Below, piece after piece: positions 21,680 to 32,910 of a DNA stretch of 64,000 nucleotides. The notes under the pieces are model-generated. The model was not told where the DNA came from and made no database searches. It worked only from the letters and a program-made list of their open reading frames with translations. A program made the translations under genes and the position numbers. The number at the start of each line of letters is the position of its first letter. The stretch's first letter is position 1. Origin of the DNA: Symsagittifera roscoffensis (lineage: Eukaryota > Xenacoelomorpha > Acoela > Convolutidae); the NCBI RefSeq assembly GCF_963678635.1, contig NC_087068.1, positions 57,893,896 through 57,957,895 on the forward strand, written 5' to 3'.

Positions 21680-24278
21680 GATTTTAAAATCTACAGATAT
21701 GTTCGACTACTTAAAAACTACCAGACGAAACATGGCGGTGTTTTAATTACCATCAGAAACTCCTTTAAACATTAAACATTAGCCTGTACATATAGATTCA
21801 ATTGTTGAACACTTTTCAAAAAGAATAAAAGATTTGAAAAATATATCCACTATCATATACTGTCTTTTTCGCCCGCCGAAATAAATCCCACAGACCAACA
21901 GCCAATTGCATTGTAGAATTTCGAACAATTTTCTTAACACTGTAAGAGATTTGAAAAGTGAAAACGTTATAATTACTGGAGAAATAAATAGCTCGGAACT
22001 GACTGGAAAGCAATGGCGTCAGATGATGCTGAAGAAGAAATAATTATTGAAACCCTAATTGGCAAACACTTTGAACAAATCTTATCACCTGAAGAAGTCA
22101 AAAATCCAGACGTTCTTCTAATCAACAACCCCTCGCTGATTATAAGCACTTTCAGAAATGGAATTATTTATAAGATGTATTCAATCAATGACCAAAAACC
22201 TCAGTGATCATTTTGCACACAAAACACAAAAACTTAAACCAAAGTCTCATTGAAACAAAAAGCAATAAAAAATCACATATGCTTCGAAAAGAGCAGACTG
22301 GACTGCAATTAAAATCTCAATAGTCAGCAATCCATTCAAACCGTTTTGCTAGAGCAACTGTGACTTTCTTATCAAACAATTGTAAGCTTGGCTATGGAAA
22401 ATTCTGGATGAAAACATACCTAGAAGAGCAGAACATAGAGCCACACTTACCCCGTGAATCACACTACCAACTTTGCACGTTATTGAACGCAAAAAAACCT
22501 TACTCTGAAGACAGAAATCACTCTCAAAACTACAAATCTCTCAAAAATTACAAATTATAATAGGGACCTGCTGATGAAGATTTAAAAAGCTATGAGCTTG
22601 AAGTTTTTGCACAACGTGAATTTAGCTCAAAACAAAAATTTCTGCGAAGCATTAGAAGATCACCAAGGCTGCTATCAATAATGAAATTCGATGTGAAAAC
22701 GATAAAGAGAAATGCGATGCTTTTAGTCAATTCTTCTGTAGCGTGTTCCCATAAACAGAACAACAGAAGCTGTTAATTTTGAAAAGGCTAAATATACCCG
22801 CATTGAAATGAAAAAAGATTACCTTGAAAAAAATATGGATTACCTAGATATCATAACAGCAACAGGGCCAGATAAATTAAGAAATCCTGTTTACAAAAAT
22901 CTAGCAAAGCACTATCAAAATCGGTCCTACAGTTTTTCAAACGTAAATAAAAAATGAAACTTCCCTGATGGGGACAAATCAGACATAAGATACAGAGCAA
23001 AAAAAAATTTTAGGCGGCATCTCAAAATTTTTTTAAAAGTAATGTTCGACTTTATATATGAAAATATATAAAAAAAACGTTCAGCAATCACTCATCTTCT
23101 TGCATAATTACATCAAGTGTACTTAAGCTATGAAGAACAAAACGCCCAAAACAAAACTGCGCTTTATCTGGACTTCGATTGCGTCCCACATTAATTTCTA
23201 CTGAAAAAATTTCAAGAAAAAATTTTGGCGGAGAACTACGTGAACTCATTGCTTCATATTTAACTTTACGCAAACAATATGTTCGAGTTAACAAAGCAAA
23301 GTATACAACATGTTCTATCACAAGTGGTGTCCCTAAAGGTTCTCTATTAGGACCACTATTATTCATAAATACATAAAGGACCTACCAGAAAATTTCAAGT
23401 TCCGAGAATTCTTTCGGATATGCTGATGACTTCAAGGTTATTGCTACAAGCAAAAGGGAATTAGATATTGCTACTGCGTCAATCTAAAAATGGTGTAAAA
23501 CTAACTTGATGCGTCTCGATGCTGGAAATGCCCAATTTCGAAAATAAGTTAGAAGGCCAAATCAAGAGAAACATTCTTAAAAATGAAACTGAAGAAGATT
23601 TAGGAATAATTGTTCCCCAACTCTTTCATGGAATGTTAATGCATCTAAGTGGTGTTATAAGTCAATATCGGCCTTTTACACATTGAAATGTAAGCTGTCA
23701 AAAAATGTCTCATAACGTCAAAGCATAGGATATGTTGTACCGTAGTAGTTTATGGCGCGTCAGTAACAAACTATTTATCTAACCTTAAACCAATTGAAAA
23801 AGTCCAGCGGACAGCGACAAAATGGATGCTTGACTCATATACCTTATACAAGGAAAGACTGCAGAGACTTCTACCCCTGTCTTTATTCATCGAAATACAC
23901 GAACTTTTACTTTTCATATCCGTTATTCGAAATAATTATGAAATTAACATCATCCAATTTGCCACATGTATCCGAATTTCAACCAGAAAAAAGGATAGAA
24001 ATAAATTTCAAGTGCCAAAAACTCGCTTAAAGAAGACCAACACTGACTTCTTCGTTAGATGTCTAGCATTCTTCAACATCATCATTCGAAATACACCAAA
24101 ACAGTTATCGGAGATAAGAAAATCTGCCACAGCAGAAACTTATTGGAAGTTTTTCGCACAATATTCAGAAATGGACAGCTGCACATGGTTAATATTGATT
24201 CAATGTGGAATCTGTAACCCAAATAACAAAAACTCAGAACTCATTAAACTATATTTTGGTTTCAAACCCATGGGATAA
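21680..24278 (+). pseudogene. CR1-like LINE ORF2 remnant (endonuclease and RT)
   Basis: Several frames are needed. The endonuclease has GGVLITIRNSFKH (about 21,735), IITGEINSS (about 21,973) and PDVLLINNPSLI (about 22,110). The RT has ATGPDKLRNPVYK (about 22,860), YLDFD (about 23,165), TSGVPKGSLLGPLLF (about 23,320) and YADDFKVIA (about 23,417). The C-terminal part has YKERLQRLLPLSL (about 23,845), ending with CTWLIL...CGIC near 24,215. This order and the GVPxGSxLGPLLF signature fit the CR1/Jockey group. It is riddled with stops. An ACT-rich microsatellite (24,297-24,330) follows and may mark its 3' tail. Confidence 0.8.
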
Positions 24279-24330
24279 AAACCCTAAATACTATACAACT
24301 ACTACTATCACAACTACTACTATCACTGGA

Positions 24331-26460
24331 CACCTTCGCAAACCTCGTTTGACATTCGACATAACATCAAGCAGTCTTCGTTCATCGACTGGCCGTAGAA
24401 CCAGGTTTAAGGTCCACAATAAAGGCTGCAACTTAATGTGCAGCAGCCGACCACTGAACCACAGCATCAGCACGACTCGTAAGCACCAACAGCGTCAAGG
24501 ATCACAAAAAAAAAAAACAGCCACTAAAAATTACCTGAAAGAATGAAATCCTCTTCCCAGGGAAAACAACCAGCCCTTGATATCTGATGCTGCTAAGCTT
24601 CAACTGCCTGAGTCACCAAAAGTTAGATTATTTTGCTAACCAACACAAAATTGCAGAACCGAAGAGATGAAGAAGGAACATCACACCTTTCTTCACACCA
24701 GCAACAAAAATTCAATGCCAACAACTCGTCACATAAAGCACCATAAAAACAAGATCGGCCTTCGATACTATGAAAAAACCAACTTGACACTGAAATCGAC
24801 ATGTCACATTCAGAATTGCCGAAAAAATATATGTTTTCATGCTTAAGTCACATTTTCATAATCGTCAGTTGTTTCTTCAGCACCTGAGACCAGATCTCCA
24901 ATTTAACGACATTCCACAGCTTGATCAAACCTTGACATATTCAAACATTGCCTCTGCCAATATGCCAATTGATATGGGACGCTTACAACAAAAGCGAATT
25001 CGAATGGGAGAAAAAATCAACGTCAAAATGGACTGAAACATTTCGAATTTCGAACCCTGGACTTGTCAACGGTGCTTACAAAAGGAATCAACAACTTCCT
25101 TCCAATCACATCATCCCACTGCCTTTAAAGGGAATCGGACTAATCATGGGATGCGACTTCGTCAGTTTGTGACATCAACATTATTTATCAAGTCAGCAAA
25201 AAATACACCGATTGAATTGAAAACGACGACACCAGCACTTAGGTTGATCTTGCCGGACGGAACAGTGCAGCCAAACTCGACAAAAAAAGCAGCATTCATT
25301 TCATCATACAAAATATTTCTTCATGTTGCGAATGGATGAAAATCGATGCGAAAGCAATCTCATCAGAGAATCGCAGCATGTCGCTATGATCTTGTTCGGA
25401 TACCGAAAGACCTTACATCTCGCGGTCTCGACACAGAGGCGAAGCTGAGCATCACACCACTAGCGATAAAAACATGAATGACTGTGATTAAAACCGAACG
25501 GAAAATGAAAAAAAACTTGAATAAATAGTTTTTGTCAACAAAAATTGCCTGAACCATTAGAAACTCTACAAAGAGTTTGGCAATGCTAGACAGAAGCCAA
25601 GTTGTCAAAAGAGCCCTTTCTGCGGAACTAAGCAGAAAAAAACTAAGCAGACAGACAATAATAAATTAGCAAAAATTTCTATTTGCAAAAAAAAAACATG
25701 ACTCAACTGGAATCGAACTCATGTGCTTCGTCGTCTCAAGCATGGGGGGTTACAGCAACTTGGAATGAAGATGAACCATATAATTACGGGAACCAACGAG
25801 ACAAAATAAGCACACGGACGATAGCCCGAAAAGCACAAAAACTCTTGTTAGCAAAAAGGGGCCCGGCCGGATTCAAAACTTATAAAAATGTTAAGTCCCT
25901 TTTCCCCTCAGCGCACAAAATTTTTTTTCGGTAGTAATGACACAATAAGAGGCCAATAAGTCGATATTAAGCTAGCCGAAAATTATTAACGGGATAAAAA
26001 AGACAAAAAATGAAGAAAAAAACTAACAAATCGAGCTGGTAAAATTATAACCTATGTGAAAAACAATGTGATTAGGCCGTTATTTTAAAATGCTAAAAGC
26101 AACTGCAGTGAGAATTGTTTACAGCTAAAATAAACAAATTTTAGATGTGGCAAGTAAGCCGACAAAACATAAGCAGAGAAATATTAAGGCGAAATTTTTT
26201 TGATCTAAATATTTACCGTTTGAAAAAAAAACTTGTCCTCGTCAGACTCGATCACAGGACCTTTGCCATCCACAAAGTCCACAATTCTTTGGCAGACGCT
26301 ATTTGTGCCGGAAAAATTTCTCTTAATAAAATAACTTTTTGAACTCGAGGCTTTAAAAAAATCTCTTTTTCATTGAAACAACGTAACATAAGCTGATTAA
26401 GCCAATATAAAAAACCGAACAAAGCCAAAAAATATACAATCAAAATAACTTAACTCTCGC
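24331..26460. other. AT-rich stretch, no supported gene
   Basis: Several short plus-strand frames (24,840-25,340) read like fragments of protein, but I cannot assign them. At about 25,700-25,780 the minus strand has GTTCGATTCC, a tRNA B-box-like motif, followed by T-rich sequence. Less clear versions lie near 25,875 and 26,250. They may be decayed tRNA-derived short repeats. Nothing else stands out. Confidence 0.45.
25695..25780 (-). repeat. Possible tRNA-derived short repeat
   Basis: The minus strand carries GAGTTCGATTCCAG, a good match to the Pol III B box. A run of T follows. I cannot fold a complete cloverleaf, so this is more likely a SINE-like remnant than a tRNA gene. Confidence 0.3.
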
Positions 26461-26519
26461 AATGAAAAACGCCTTTTGTGCAATTTTACTATTAGTGACT
26501 ATTCAAAGTTGTTACTTAC

Positions 26520-27553
26520 ATTTTGAAGATATCAACCATAGCTTCAAGAACATGGTCACGCATTTCTTGCAGGGTAGACTGAAACGCCAATTTATTGATG
26601 TTATTTTCCAACTACATTCTTAGGTTTCAAGGCACTGATTAATGAAATACGTACAAATATTCCATTACAAATAGTCTCAATCAGGTCGTTAAACACATCA
26701 ACAGCATTCTAAAGCATAAAAAAAATGAATTATAGATTTGCTACCTTTTCTGTCCAGACAATATTTTTGATTGAAAAACGTACTGACACCGTTGTCTGTT
26801 CAAGACAATAATTTCACGGTTAATACGCGAACTTTTGATTGTTCTAACCGCTTCTTTTTCAAATCTCCTTGAACTTTTTTCAATTAAATTCTTGGCATGG
26901 GGTCTGGTAAAAGATCAATTTGGTTTTAAAAAAACCTAGCCCCACAAACGCTATAGGTATACATTTTTTAATGGTTAGATTTGAATAACTATATCCCCTA
27001 ACCTAACATAAAGCAAAACTCACCTTGAGAACCCGATCAACAACCAAGTCCTCTGCCATTGATTTAAACGAAGTTGTGAATGACCTGTGAAACAAACAGG
27101 TAAAAAGAGCAGAAAAGGACATTCAGCTTTTCAGCTGAGACAAAACAATCTAGTGCAAATAATGCAATAATTCTAGTTCACGGCCTAAGACTCAGTAATT
27201 CTTAATACTTAACTGCTTTTACCAGATATTCTACTTACAATCTGAAATTGTTTATAAGTGTTTGGATTCTGCTAAGATCATCGCACGCAATGCTGATCTA
27301 AATTAAAAGAGAGAAAAAAATTAATTGTCAAACATGTCAAACATGTGTAAATCCACGAAAGATTATAAATGATTGCAACGACTATAAAAGATGAAACTTC
27401 TTAGACACCCCGACTTCTAAATCAGTTACCTTGTTCACACTTTTTCCAAAGGCACTTATGCGCTCTTCGTACCCTTTCAGGTACGCTTTAAACAGTGGCG
27501 AGTCTCGCAGTGCCTCGTCAAATAATAATGATTGTTTCAAAACATTCATATTT
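26520..27553 (-). CDS. Five exons of a spliced gene, BAR-domain-like protein (partial)
   Basis: On the minus strand the exons are 27,430-27,553, 27,239-27,297, 27,024-27,084, 26,655-26,708 and 26,520-26,578. Every junction is AG/GT (donors GTAACT, GTAAGT, GTGAGT, GTACGT, GTAAGT), and the phases fit to one open frame of about 118 codons. The peptide begins LKQSLLFDEALRDSPLFKAY and is wholly helical, with heptad-like hydrophobics. The order (Phe-Asp, DSP-F, then long amphipathic helices) resembles the BAR domain at the N-terminus of GRAF/oligophrenin RhoGAPs or ACAP ArfGAPs, which bind curved membranes. That assignment is an inference. Introns are 76 to 315 bases. The first and later exons are not found, and the transposons at 27,730 onward may have separated or destroyed the 5' end. 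Confidence 0.65.
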
Positions 27554-27729
27554 CTAAAAAAAATGAACATCTAAGAAATGAACTAAAAATTGAAAATCTT
27601 TTCTTCTAATTTTTGCAAGAATCATTTACTTATGTTTGTAACAATCGCCCGGAAGTACATATCGACGGAAAATAAAGCTAGATTTTAAAACGACTGGCTA
27701 GCGTCTAAACACAGCCCTACATGCTTTTC

Positions 27730-28200
27730 ACCGTCCCTGCCAAAGCCAGTTTTTTTGGTGGTCTTTCTAACATCGGGTCGAAAAAAAAACGTTACTGTTT
27801 CCGGCTTCGATCAGAACGCTCTGCTTAACTTGATTATATGTAAAAACAGTGAGCTCATGGCTGGGTCTCAGGAGCCCAGACCACGAGATCAATATTAAAA
27901 AACAGGGCTACTACTTGTTTATTATATTACTATTGTTTTTGTTCAGTAGATAAAAATCATCATCTCCATCGAAGATGGATCAACCGTTTCCCTCAACTCC
28001 TACCTTCTCTTGATCTGAAAACCAATTCAGATGTTATTAATTCAATTCAGGACACCTCCAGGAAGCTAAAAGTTTGTTAAAATAATGTTCAAGTTCTCTC
28101 CCCAGACCCCTCACGGATTCTGGAATCCGGAGAAAAAACGTCCTTATTTCTTTCAGGAAGGCTGGAAACGTCGTCCCTACACCCTACCTGGTTCCGTTTT
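27730..28200 (-). repeat. Diverged LTR related to the giant Gypsy family
   Basis: In the minus direction it is collinear with the giant LTR. It shares TTTTCACCGTC, a GCCAGTTTTTTTGG-like stretch, the 34-nt hairpin block at 27,854-27,887, TTAAAAAACAGGGCT, and the CATCTCCATCGAAGATGGAT inverted repeat corresponding to ATCCATCTCCAATGGAT. Identity is far lower than among the other copies, so it belongs to a sister family. No internal region is attached. Confidence 0.65.
27854..27887 (-). promoter_or_regulatory. LTR hairpin, covarying version in the diverged LTR
   Basis: In sense direction the arms are CTCGTGG-T-CTGGG and CCCAG-CCATGAG with a 9-nt loop. Against 29,502-29,535 three pairs are changed on both sides (A-U to U-A, A-U to G-C in the outer stem, A-U to G-C in the inner stem). 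The G-U wobble and the bulged U are kept. Confidence 0.65.
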
Positions 28201-28204
28201 TCTC

Positions 28205-28865
28205 ATTTTCAGTTGTCGCGAAATCTCAAGGTCGTAAAGTGTCTTTTTTTAACGATTTTTTAAAATTATTTGGGGGTAGTCAGAAGGTCAAAAGTATCAA
28301 AGTAACCGAGGTTACAGTCAGGAGTCCCTTCATCACGTATTCCAGTCAAAATCCTTGGAATTTTCTAGATATGGAAGTGATAATGATAAAAGAAGATTAG
28401 AAGTGTTTAAGTCCTTTTCAATTAAAGACGATACGGGTTACGTTTCTTAGAAGAACACGCAACTCGACACGAGAAAATATAATATACAAGTGTTACAAAT
28501 ATAAAATTTCGTCGAGAGTTATTTTGTCATTTATTGTTCCGAGTACGCAAGCGGCGTTCGCAATCTGTAGTGCCAGGGAGATTCTCTGTTTTAAAAAGCT
28601 TCCTGCTCTGGGATCCTCAGTGCATACGCTTAGGTTCTTACAAAGCTTGTTAAAACCGTCAACCCTCTCACTCCGATGTTACAAAAAAAATTCGAATTTC
28701 GACCTCGCTTCTTTGTCAGGGAATTCAAGTACTTGATTTTTGTTGGAATTGAGAATTGACAGGACACAGGAATTGGGAAGTGGATTTGGGGTCAATTCCA
28801 GTTTCGGGAATGGGATTTTGAATTGAATTTTTGGCTAAAATTTGGCTGAAATTGACATGGAATTG
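28205..28865. repeat. Dispersed repeat R, copy B, left part
   Basis: It matches 7,985-8,330, except for about 300 extra bases at 28,270-28,645. It is broken at 28,865 by the giant element and resumes at 53,222. The last five bases (AATTG) are the target duplication. Confidence 0.85.
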
Positions 28866-29460
28866 TGCCATTCTGCCGGATGACACTGCACAACCTTACC
28901 GCGACAGAAAAAAGAGTGACGAAAGGCCTTATGAACAAAAAAAGTGTTGCGACGGAGGGTCAGAATGTTCTGGAATTTTTATTTTTAAAATTTCGATTTC
29001 AAGGAGAACATTTCTGAGAAATAGAGAAAAGACGGCCATTTTGAAAAAAATAGACGAAAATCAGAACAACGATAGAAATTGTGAAGAACAGTTGTATCAG
29101 AGACAGGAAAATTACGGAGCCTCTTATCGTGGCAATAACACACGATAAGGACCTTAGTGACGGATATTTGTGGAGACGGAGGCTTCAGTGGGGGGAAGAG
29201 AAATACCACGGAACCCTCCCGGGACACGAAATATAGGAGATAAGAGTGTTATCTCAAGAAAATCACGGGAGCGGAGGCTTGGTCCCCCAGAGACTGATAT
29301 ATGTGAAGGGACTGGGTAAACTAACTATAACAGCTGCTGTAATGTCCTAGAGATCAATTAAACACCGATATTATTTGATATTTCAGAGCATGAGTAGATA
29401 GAGAAAGGAAAGGGTCAATCCATCTCCAATGGATTTAATATAAAACTGTCACACAAAAAC

Positions 29461-29469
29461 ATATAAAAA
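29461..29469 (+). promoter_or_regulatory. TATA-like box in LTR
   Basis: ATATAAAAA lies about 35-40 bases before the conserved hairpin. If it is the promoter, transcription would begin just ahead of the hairpin, placing it at the 5' end of the genomic RNA. The same motif recurs in the 3' LTR at about 52,932. The inference rests on position only. Confidence 0.35.
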
Positions 29470-29501
29470 TAAGTTGTTCGAGCCGTGTTTTTAATGACAA
29501 T

Positions 29502-29535
29502 CACGTAGTCTGAGGATCCGAGACTCAGCTATGTG
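29502..29535 (+). promoter_or_regulatory. Conserved 34-nt LTR RNA hairpin
   Basis: The arms are CACGTAG, bulged T, CTGAG and then CTCAG, CTATGTG, around loop GATCCGAGA. All pairs form in the sense RNA, with one G-U wobble that would be an A-C mismatch on the other strand. It is identical in three LTRs and covaries at three pairs in the diverged LTR. Confidence 0.7.
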
Positions 29536-29785
29536 GTTGTGTTCGCATGCAAACGAAAGCTGATCAAAAGTCGTTTGACTGATGGCCTAAAATTGGTCAA
29601 ACTTTTTACTTTGATGGCCTAACTTTTTACTTTGCCCTAGACAGACCAGAAAATCAACTGGCAAGGTCGAGACGGTGAAAAACGAGTGGAATTAAGGTAA
29701 CTGACGCCTGCCAGTCGTCAATAGGTACTTTTTCTACGCTCCGTCGCTGTGTGGTATTTGGGCGAATGTTACATAGACGTTTTTA

Positions 29786-29797
29786 TGGCGCTCCTGG
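29786..29797 (+). promoter_or_regulatory. Candidate primer-binding site of the giant element
   Basis: TGGCGCTCCTGG begins with the TGG expected opposite a tRNA CCA end and is conserved in the minus-strand copy. The 12-base offset from the LTR end is larger than usual, and I cannot name the tRNA. Confidence 0.4.
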
Positions 29798-32209
29798 GTG
29801 GGCCTGTTAAAGGCATGAAACCATCATGATCAGCAAGCGTTTCAGCGACGTACCCTCCGCTCCGGGCGTATGCCCGAGTTAGAGGTCTTATTGACCGTTT
29901 TTGTACTAGGGGGAAGGTGCGTACCCTCCGTCTAGTGCAATTTAGCTTTTTAACTTTGTTAACACCGAAAATTCCGGGGGCCGGAGGGTTAGGTGGGAAA
30001 TCTAGAGCCCACTTGTCCTGAGGCCCCAGGACCAAAAACAATTAAAGAGAAAGCGTAAAACCAAACAAAAATAGTGTATAACCAAGAAAAAGCCAAAAAT
30101 AAATTTATTTAAAAACAAAAAAGTACAAAAAACAGTAAAAAATCCAAAAAAGACCAAAAACAGTAAAAAACATAAAGTGACAGTTTATATGTTATTTCCG
30201 GACGAGATGTGATCTGACCTTCCTATTTGTTGTTGTTTCAGATTGATTTATATCGTTTCTGATAGAAAGATTGTATGTTTTGGTGAAGGGTTGGATACCC
30301 TCCCTCGAGTGTAATTTGAGTGTTTAAGCACGTTAATGGTGATTTTGCCGGTGACCGGAGGGTAGAGTGGCAGGCTGATCAACGTGTTCCACACTCAGCA
30401 GGGGCATCAAGAACAACATCCGCAACGACTGTTGGGTATCGTTGAAGCAATTTTAGTATCGTTCGGGTACTATTTCCTTAAAACTTAAGTGGTGGGGGGC
30501 ACGATTGGCGCGGTCCGATTGTACCCTCCATCGATTACAAATTTCCGAGTTAAGGGTCTTAATTCGGATATTTTGGTGCAAAGGAGTGTATAGTACTATT
30601 TATTAACGCCTATTAATAGACTATTATCCTTACTATATATTACTTATCTCCTATTTAGACCCCAGAAACACCCATTTTTGTCGAAAATTACCAATTTTCT
30701 ACCAAACTGTAGACCCCCAAATTTTCGGATATCCGAAATTTTCCGATAGGCAAAAAGCTTTTATATAGAGAGTAGCTACGTAGTTCGATCCCCTTCACTA
30801 GAGAAACCGCGTGAGCAAAGACTCAGTAGAAGTTAGAAAAACGTAAATTTTTCGATCAAAATTTTTGATAATTTTCTGTATTTTGTCAATCTGTTTTGGG
30901 GATCGAGTTTTTGAGTTTTTAGAATTAGAGCAATAAATTTTTTTGCGTCAGGAGCGTGCTAGCATAACGTGCTAGGTTACTAGAGAAATTTTTGGGTAAC
31001 CCTCCGAGTAGCTCCGTGGATAGAGCTAACGACTTAAGGTTTGGAAAAGGAAGGAATCGGAGGGTCCAAATTTGATAGTTTTTGGCCAAATTTTTGTTTC
31101 TAAACCAATTTTGGTCCGGTTTTTTGCATCAGTCCAGTGCCGTACAGGGCTGCTACGCTCATTTCAAGTATTTTTAGGCACCTTAGACCAGAATTGCGGA
31201 AAAAGTCTTTCAGAACCTATATAGGTGGTGAAAAAGGGCCATTTTGACAAACGCGTTTTTGGCGATTTCTCAAAGACTAGTTATCCGATCGGGATAATTT
31301 TGGTACCATAAGTCGACGTTTTTGACCACTTTTCCGAATCGCAACCGTTTTTGGGTTGATTATTTCGGAAAAGAAAAATTTTTTTAGAATTTGTTGGTTC
31401 GAAGGGTCCAAGTCACGGGCAACCCTCCGAGCGGCAGAAAATCTTATCAAAACAGCTTTTTATTCAACTGGGAAGGTTGACCGTGTCAGCCAACCTGGTT
31501 TTAAGTCAGGTAGACCCTTTTTCAGAGGCTTTACTGCGGTGATATAACCCTTTTTCTTGATTAAGGGGGGACCCTCCGAAGTGACCCTCAGGAGTCAGCT
31601 AAACCCTTTAACAACCCTCCTTAGTGGAAAATTTCCACGAGATCACCCTAAGAAGTTGAAACAGCTCCCCCTAGAACCCTTAGCTTATTTTGACGCTTTT
31701 TGAAGCTAGTAGGAGAACCTTCCAAGTGAGATCGGAAAATTTGGAAAATTTTGGAGGTACCCTCCGAAGTGACCCTCCGGAGCGTATTAAGCATCTTATT
31801 GACCCTCCTTAGTAAATTTAAGGGGACCCTCCGAAGTAATTTGGGTGGTTAAGATACCCTCCTAAGTAACTTGAGTGATTGAGGTACCCTCCGAGGTAAC
31901 CCTCCGGAGTGTCTTAAACCTTCTAGCGACCCTCCTTGTAAGAGACTTGAGCGAACCTTCTGTGGCAATTTGGGAAACGGAAAATATCCATTTAATTAGG
32001 ATCATATTAGGATATTAGGCGTGCTTATCAGGATCATAAGAACCCATTCTGACCCGGAAATTCGTGATCAACTTTGGATTCTACATTGGGTGTATTAGAA
32101 GTACCCGAACCAAAAATTTTTTTTTGATTGTGATTTTGGTTGAGTGGTTGCCTTGAGCTACTTAATAGGAAAGTTCGGGCAATCCGGGAACAAATAAAAG
32201 AAGACCTCG

Positions 32210-32238
32210 GTGGGTGTATTAAGCAAATACACGCCCAC
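32210..32238 (+). promoter_or_regulatory. Leader stem-loop, copy 1
   Basis: GTGGG-TGTATT pairs with AATACA-CG-CCCAC (2-nt bulge). It is one of two tandem copies. The minus-strand relative has GTGAG/CTCAC at the same stem. Confidence 0.6.
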
Positions 32239-32395
32239 TTGAGAAGAAAAATTGTTCCCTACTCTCGTGCACTTGGAGCAGTCCGAGTGTGGGAGAGCTT
32301 TTTCATAGACTTGACGAATTTTCGACCGAGAAGTTGCCTTGAGCTACTTAGCAGGACAGCTCGGGCAATCGCAGGACACCCAAAAGAAGACCTCG

Positions 32396-32424
32396 GTGGG
32401 TGTATTAGGCAAATACACACCCAC
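32396..32424 (+). promoter_or_regulatory. Leader stem-loop, copy 2
   Basis: GTGGG-TGTATT pairs with AATACA-CA-CCCAC, with loop AGGCA. It lies 186 bp after the first copy in the second tandem segment. Confidence 0.6.
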
Positions 32425-32910
32425 TTGAGAAGACTGTGTCCTGGGCTTCGTTCTTTCGGATCGTTCCGATTGGGGGAAGTCTTTTTCTTTAAGACTAAGT
32501 TTTATTCATCTATTTCTGAATCATCACTGCTTTTTACCAAAGATTGTTTAATTTTAACAAAGCAGTGACTTGATAAATTGTGTAGTGATAAATTGATACT
32601 GACAAAAGGTCGCTGTCACCTGTAGGATATTCTTATCCGATTATCGATTGTGTTTTGTGTACCGATTATATCTTGTGGAAACTTAGTGTTACTGTTATAT
32701 AATACGACCGGGTTGAGTTGGCATTATATCAATACTGGGTGGGCCCTGTGTGTAACTTTAGCTGAGTCACTAGTTTAGTCGTGAGAGATCTAAGACACAT
32801 TTTGATACTGACAGAGTCGAGTAGGCAGCGTTAAGTGATTTAACCAAAACTTGTTTGTGGTGCGTTTGCATTGCCATCAAATTACGAATACTTTCATTTT
32901 GTTAAGAACT

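Larger units (their letters stand above)
28866..29773 (+). repeat. 5' LTR of the giant element
   Basis: TGCCATTCTGCC...GAATGTTACA, 908 bp. It contains three strong inverted repeats: CTTATCGTG/CACGATAAG (29,123-29,149), GAGATAA/TTATCTC (29,238-29,256) and the 34-nt hairpin (29,502-29,535). It is 24 bp longer than the 3' LTR because of a short duplication near 29,590-29,630. Confidence 0.95.
29774..32910 (+). other. 3.1-kb leader of the giant element
   Basis: There are no long ORFs. It has a possible primer-binding site (TGGCGCTCCTGG, 29,786-29,797, 12 bases inside the LTR). ACCCTCC/ACCCTCCG motifs are scattered through it and dense at 31,560-31,960. Two tandem segments of about 185 bp start TTGCCTTGAGCTACTTA (32,149 and 32,333). 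The part up to about 32,520 is shared with the minus-strand copy. The last part, with the small ORF, is not. Such a long leader would be expected to hold packaging and translation signals. Confidence 0.75.

Noticed and set aside
25695-25780. tRNA gene
   Set aside because: Only a B-box-like word is present; I could not fold acceptor, D and anticodon arms.
26462-26626. Plus-strand 54-aa ORF starting with a signal-peptide-like MKNAFCAILLLVTIQSC
   Set aside because: It lies antisense across a better-supported exon with canonical splice sites and in-phase neighbours; a short hydrophobic start in AT-rich DNA is easily a chance event.
28866-32900. A 4-kb LTR (LTR plus leader)
   Set aside because: The 3' copy ends at 53,221 directly at the target duplication after 884 bases, so the LTR is 0.9 kb and the rest is internal leader.
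32851-32910. Extension of ORF0 upstream to 32,851
   Set aside because: That start is TTG; the first ATG in the frame is 32,911, which suits a eukaryotic message. Likewise TTG at 33,270 was rejected for gag in favour of ATG 33,294.
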